6,197 bases of DNA from an uncultured Angelakisella sp. (lineage in GTDB: Bacteria > Bacillota > Clostridia > Oscillospirales > Ruminococcaceae). A program made the translations under genes and the position numbers. Shown here piece after piece: positions 5,051-6,197 of the stretch. Positions within the stretch are counted from its first letter, which is position 1. Every line of letters begins with the position of its first letter. The DNA lies in NCBI GenBank assembly GCA_910585535.1, contig CAJUFK010000161.1, positions 1 through 6,197 of the forward strand. The letters are read 5' to 3'. The notes beneath the pieces were generated by a model. That model did no database searches. It saw only the letters and a list, made by a program, of their open reading frames with translations, and was not told where the DNA came from.

Positions 5051-5782
5051 TCAGGGATCGATTTTCCCATAGAGTTCCAGCACCTCCCGGGTAAATCCGC
5101 CTTGGGGATTTTCCATAAGGAGGGGAGGCTCCACCTGGAGAAAGGGCCTGCCGCCCTTGCGCCCCTCCAGAAGGAAGAGCCAAGGGGGTGTCTCCGCCAG
5201 CTTTTGGACGAAACGCAGGCGCTTGGGCTCCAGACCAGCGGATCGAAGGGCCTCCATGGCGCCGGGGAGGCGCTGGGGCCTCCCGCAGAGGCAGAAGCGC
5301 CCCCCAAACCGCAACAGCCGGGCCGCCGTCCCGGCGATGGCGGGAAGGTCACAGGCCACCTCGTGACGGGCGGTCAGCCGGTGGTTCGACTGTGCAGGCA
5401 TCCCCGCCCCCGGCGGATTGTAGGGGGGATTGCAGCTGACCAGATCCAGGGAGGCTGGCGGGATGTCCTTTTCAGACAAAGCCCGAAGATCCCGAAGGAG
5501 GGGAAGAAACCGTCCCTCCAAGGCGTTTTCCCGCCGGGTGATTTCCATTTGTTCCACCGCCTGGGGAAGAAGCTCCACAGCGTAGGCCAAGGAGGGGGCC
5601 TTTTTCTCATCCCGGAACCAGAGCAGTGGCACGATGCCGCACCCGGAACAGAGATCGCAAACCTTGGCGCCCTTTTTAGGCCGGGCGAAGCTTGCCAAAA
5701 GAAAGGCGTCCGTGCCAAAGCGATGTTCCCGAGAAATGCAAACCCGGAGAGGTCCGATGACCTCAAAGTCGTAATCCCCCAA
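5051..5782 (-). CDS. trmN6: tRNA1(Val) (adenine-37-N6)-methyltransferase family protein (TrmN6/YabB-like)
   Basis: A cytoplasmic Rossmann-fold SAM-dependent N6-adenine methyltransferase; the family founder, E. coli YfiC/TrmN6, methylates A37 of tRNA1(Val). Using the TTG at 5782 gives 243 residues, the family's length. Visible motifs are RFGTDAFLL (21-29), the SAM-binding loop VCDLCSGCGI (41-50), acidic E70 closing strand 2, the catalytic NPPY (118-121) and the conserved ARHE (138-141). GGGGGAGG lies 5 nt before the TTG, and codon 2 opens GDYDFEVI, matching the usual N-terminus. The open frame continues to 5965 but there translates repeat D and the promoter. It is first in the trmN6-rsmI operon. 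In B. subtilis the equivalent yabB and rsmI flank yazA (GIY-YIG), which is absent here. Target specificity is inferred from family. Confidence 0.9.
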   Translation of the reverse strand: MGDYDFEVIGPLRVCISREHRFGTDAFLLASFARPKKGAKVCDLCSGCGIVPLLWFRDEKKAPSLAYAVELLPQAVEQMEITRRENALEGRFLPLLRDLRALSEKDIPPASLDLVSCNPPYNPPGAGMPAQSNHRLTARHEVACDLPAIAGTAARLLRFGGRFCLCGRPQRLPGAMEALRSAGLEPKRLRFVQKLAETPPWLFLLEGRKGGRPFLQVEPPLLMENPQGGFTREVLELYGKIDP

Positions 5783-5787
5783 GAAAA

Positions 5788-5795
5788 CCTCCCCC
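5788..5795 (-). promoter_or_regulatory. Ribosome binding site fixing the TTG start of trmN6
   Basis: GGGGGAGG on the minus strand lies 5 nt before the TTG at 5782. No ATG or GTG is better placed, so a TTG start is preferred. Confidence 0.75.
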
Positions 5796-5813
5796 TTTGC
5801 AGCGACTGCCTCA

Positions 5814-5842
5814 AGTATAGCACATTTCCGTGCCCAAGCCAA
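5814..5842 (-). promoter_or_regulatory. Housekeeping sigma promoter of the trmN6-rsmI operon
   Basis: On the minus strand, TTGGCT (5842-5837) and TATACT (5819-5814) are separated by exactly 17 nt, and TG one base before the -10 box makes it an extended -10. Transcription would start near 5807, leaving a leader of about 25 nt that holds the ribosome site. The promoter lies just inside the trmN6-proximal edge of the GC-rich repeat region. Confidence 0.75.
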
Positions 5843-5849
5843 GATCCCA

Positions 5850-5988
5850 GCACCCCCTCCCCGCCGGTGGCCCTGCGGCCGCAGGCACACCCTCCCCGGC
5901 GGCGGGTTAGCACCCGCTGGCAGACCCTCCCCGGCGCTCCGCGGCGGGTTAGCGCCCGCAGGCACACCCTCCCCGGCGCTCCGCGGCT
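5850..5988. repeat. GC-rich tandem units next to repeat copy D
   Basis: Units start with ACCCTCCCCGGCG at 5889, 5924 and 5966. Unit 1 is 35 nt, unit 2 is 42 nt, and unit 3 merges into copy D through CTCCGCGGCTAACGG. A degenerate start, CACCCCCTCCCCGCCGG, lies at about 5851 and matches the corresponding end of copy B (about 3402). It looks like local amplification of the GC-rich right end of the repeat. No gene is supported here. Confidence 0.75.
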
Positions 5989-6035
5989 AACGGTTGTGCT
6001 GGAACCCGGGTTGTGCCTGGAGTCGTAAGCAGCTC
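5966..6035 (-). repeat. Intergenic repeat, copy D (right end only)
   Basis: On the minus strand, 6035-6013 (GCTGCTTACGACTCCAGGCACAACC) matches C, followed by a 17-nt segment bounded by GGTTGT repeats (5992-5997 and 6009-6014), then GTTAGCCGCGGAGC. It points at the trmN6-rsmI operon. To the right of 6035 no similarity to the other copies' left halves is evident, so this is a partial copy or the rest has diverged. Confidence 0.75.
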
Positions 6036-6197
6036 TAGCCCGAAGGGCTCGATTTTCTCCGCAGAGAAAATCACCATATACGGCCAACTGAGCGTAGGCC
6101 GGAAACGCCCGGACGGACATAAGTGGGAGCAGAAAGCCAAGATGCCATTGTTACCACCGCCGCCGGAGCCCATCCCTAGGGGACGGACCAGAAACCG
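6036..6197. other. Right-end non-coding stretch with two hairpins
   Basis: No gene is supported. AGCCC/GGGCT (about 6036-6048) forms a 5-bp stem. GATTTTCTC (6051-6059) pairs perfectly with GAGAAAATC (6064-6072) around the loop CGCA. Neither is followed by a T-run, and the direction of use is unknown. The rest, to the window edge, shows no gene start, tRNA or clear promoter; a minus-strand frame of 74 codons here looks like a shadow. Confidence 0.6.

Noticed and set aside
5020..5352. N-terminal extension of rsmI by 111 residues
   Set aside because: It overlaps trmN6 in another frame, has low-complexity composition and would pass a strong ribosome site and family-standard start at 5019.
5783..5965. 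N-terminal extension of trmN6 by 61 residues
   Set aside because: It translates the GC-rich tandem repeat and the promoter. The family N-terminus and ribosome site support the TTG at 5782.
5889..5988. CRISPR-like array
   Set aside because: There are only three units of unequal length (35 and 42 nt), no constant repeat with unique spacers, and no cas gene.
4982..6028. Plus-strand 348-codon open frame
   Set aside because: It is antisense to trmN6 and to the start of rsmI, with repetitive Pro/Arg-rich translation from the tandem units.
6051..6072. Intrinsic terminator at the 9-bp GATTTTCTC hairpin
   Set aside because: The stem is AT-rich and no T-run follows on either strand, so termination is not supported.

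Overview
The window looks like chromosomal DNA from a GC-rich member of the Bacillota, most likely a gut-type Clostridia of the Oscillospiraceae/Flavonifractor kind. This is inferred from strong GGAGG ribosome sites about 8 nt before starts, use of GTG and TTG starts, high GC at third codon positions, and the adjacent trmN6-rsmI pair typical of Bacillota. No 16S gene or other decisive marker is present.

Layout. Positions 1-~175 hold copy A of a long intergenic repeat. Next comes maf on the + strand (228-842, nucleotide pyrophosphatase), closed by a strong Rho-independent terminator (863-894). Converging on it is a minus-strand cluster, in transcription order: thiN (3363-2734, thiamine pyrophosphokinase), an uncharacterised soluble protein (2718-2167), a four-helix membrane protein (2157-1669) and a Nudix hydrolase with a Nudix_N_2-type N-terminus (1597-977). 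Positions 3404-4192 are non-coding except for the last codons of rsmI. They hold repeat copies B and C around a block dense in hairpins (3672-4018), including a 28-nt long-range inverted repeat. A second minus-strand operon follows: trmN6 (5782-5051) then rsmI (5019-4150), with a recognisable promoter at 5814-5842. The right end (5850-6197) holds copy D and GC-rich tandem units.

The proteins are mostly housekeeping: nucleotide clean-up (Maf, Nudix), the last step of thiamine diphosphate synthesis, and rRNA/tRNA methylation. I see no defence system, phage, transposase, CRISPR array or RNA gene of a known family. The unusual part is the repeat family. Copies A, B and D each lie directly 5' of a transcription unit (maf, thiN cluster, trmN6-rsmI) and in the same orientation relative to it. 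A and B begin with an identical 54-bp block carrying a perfect 12-bp hairpin. Copy C supplies the last codons and the stop codon of rsmI. The C-to-B spacer could encode a structured RNA on the minus strand.
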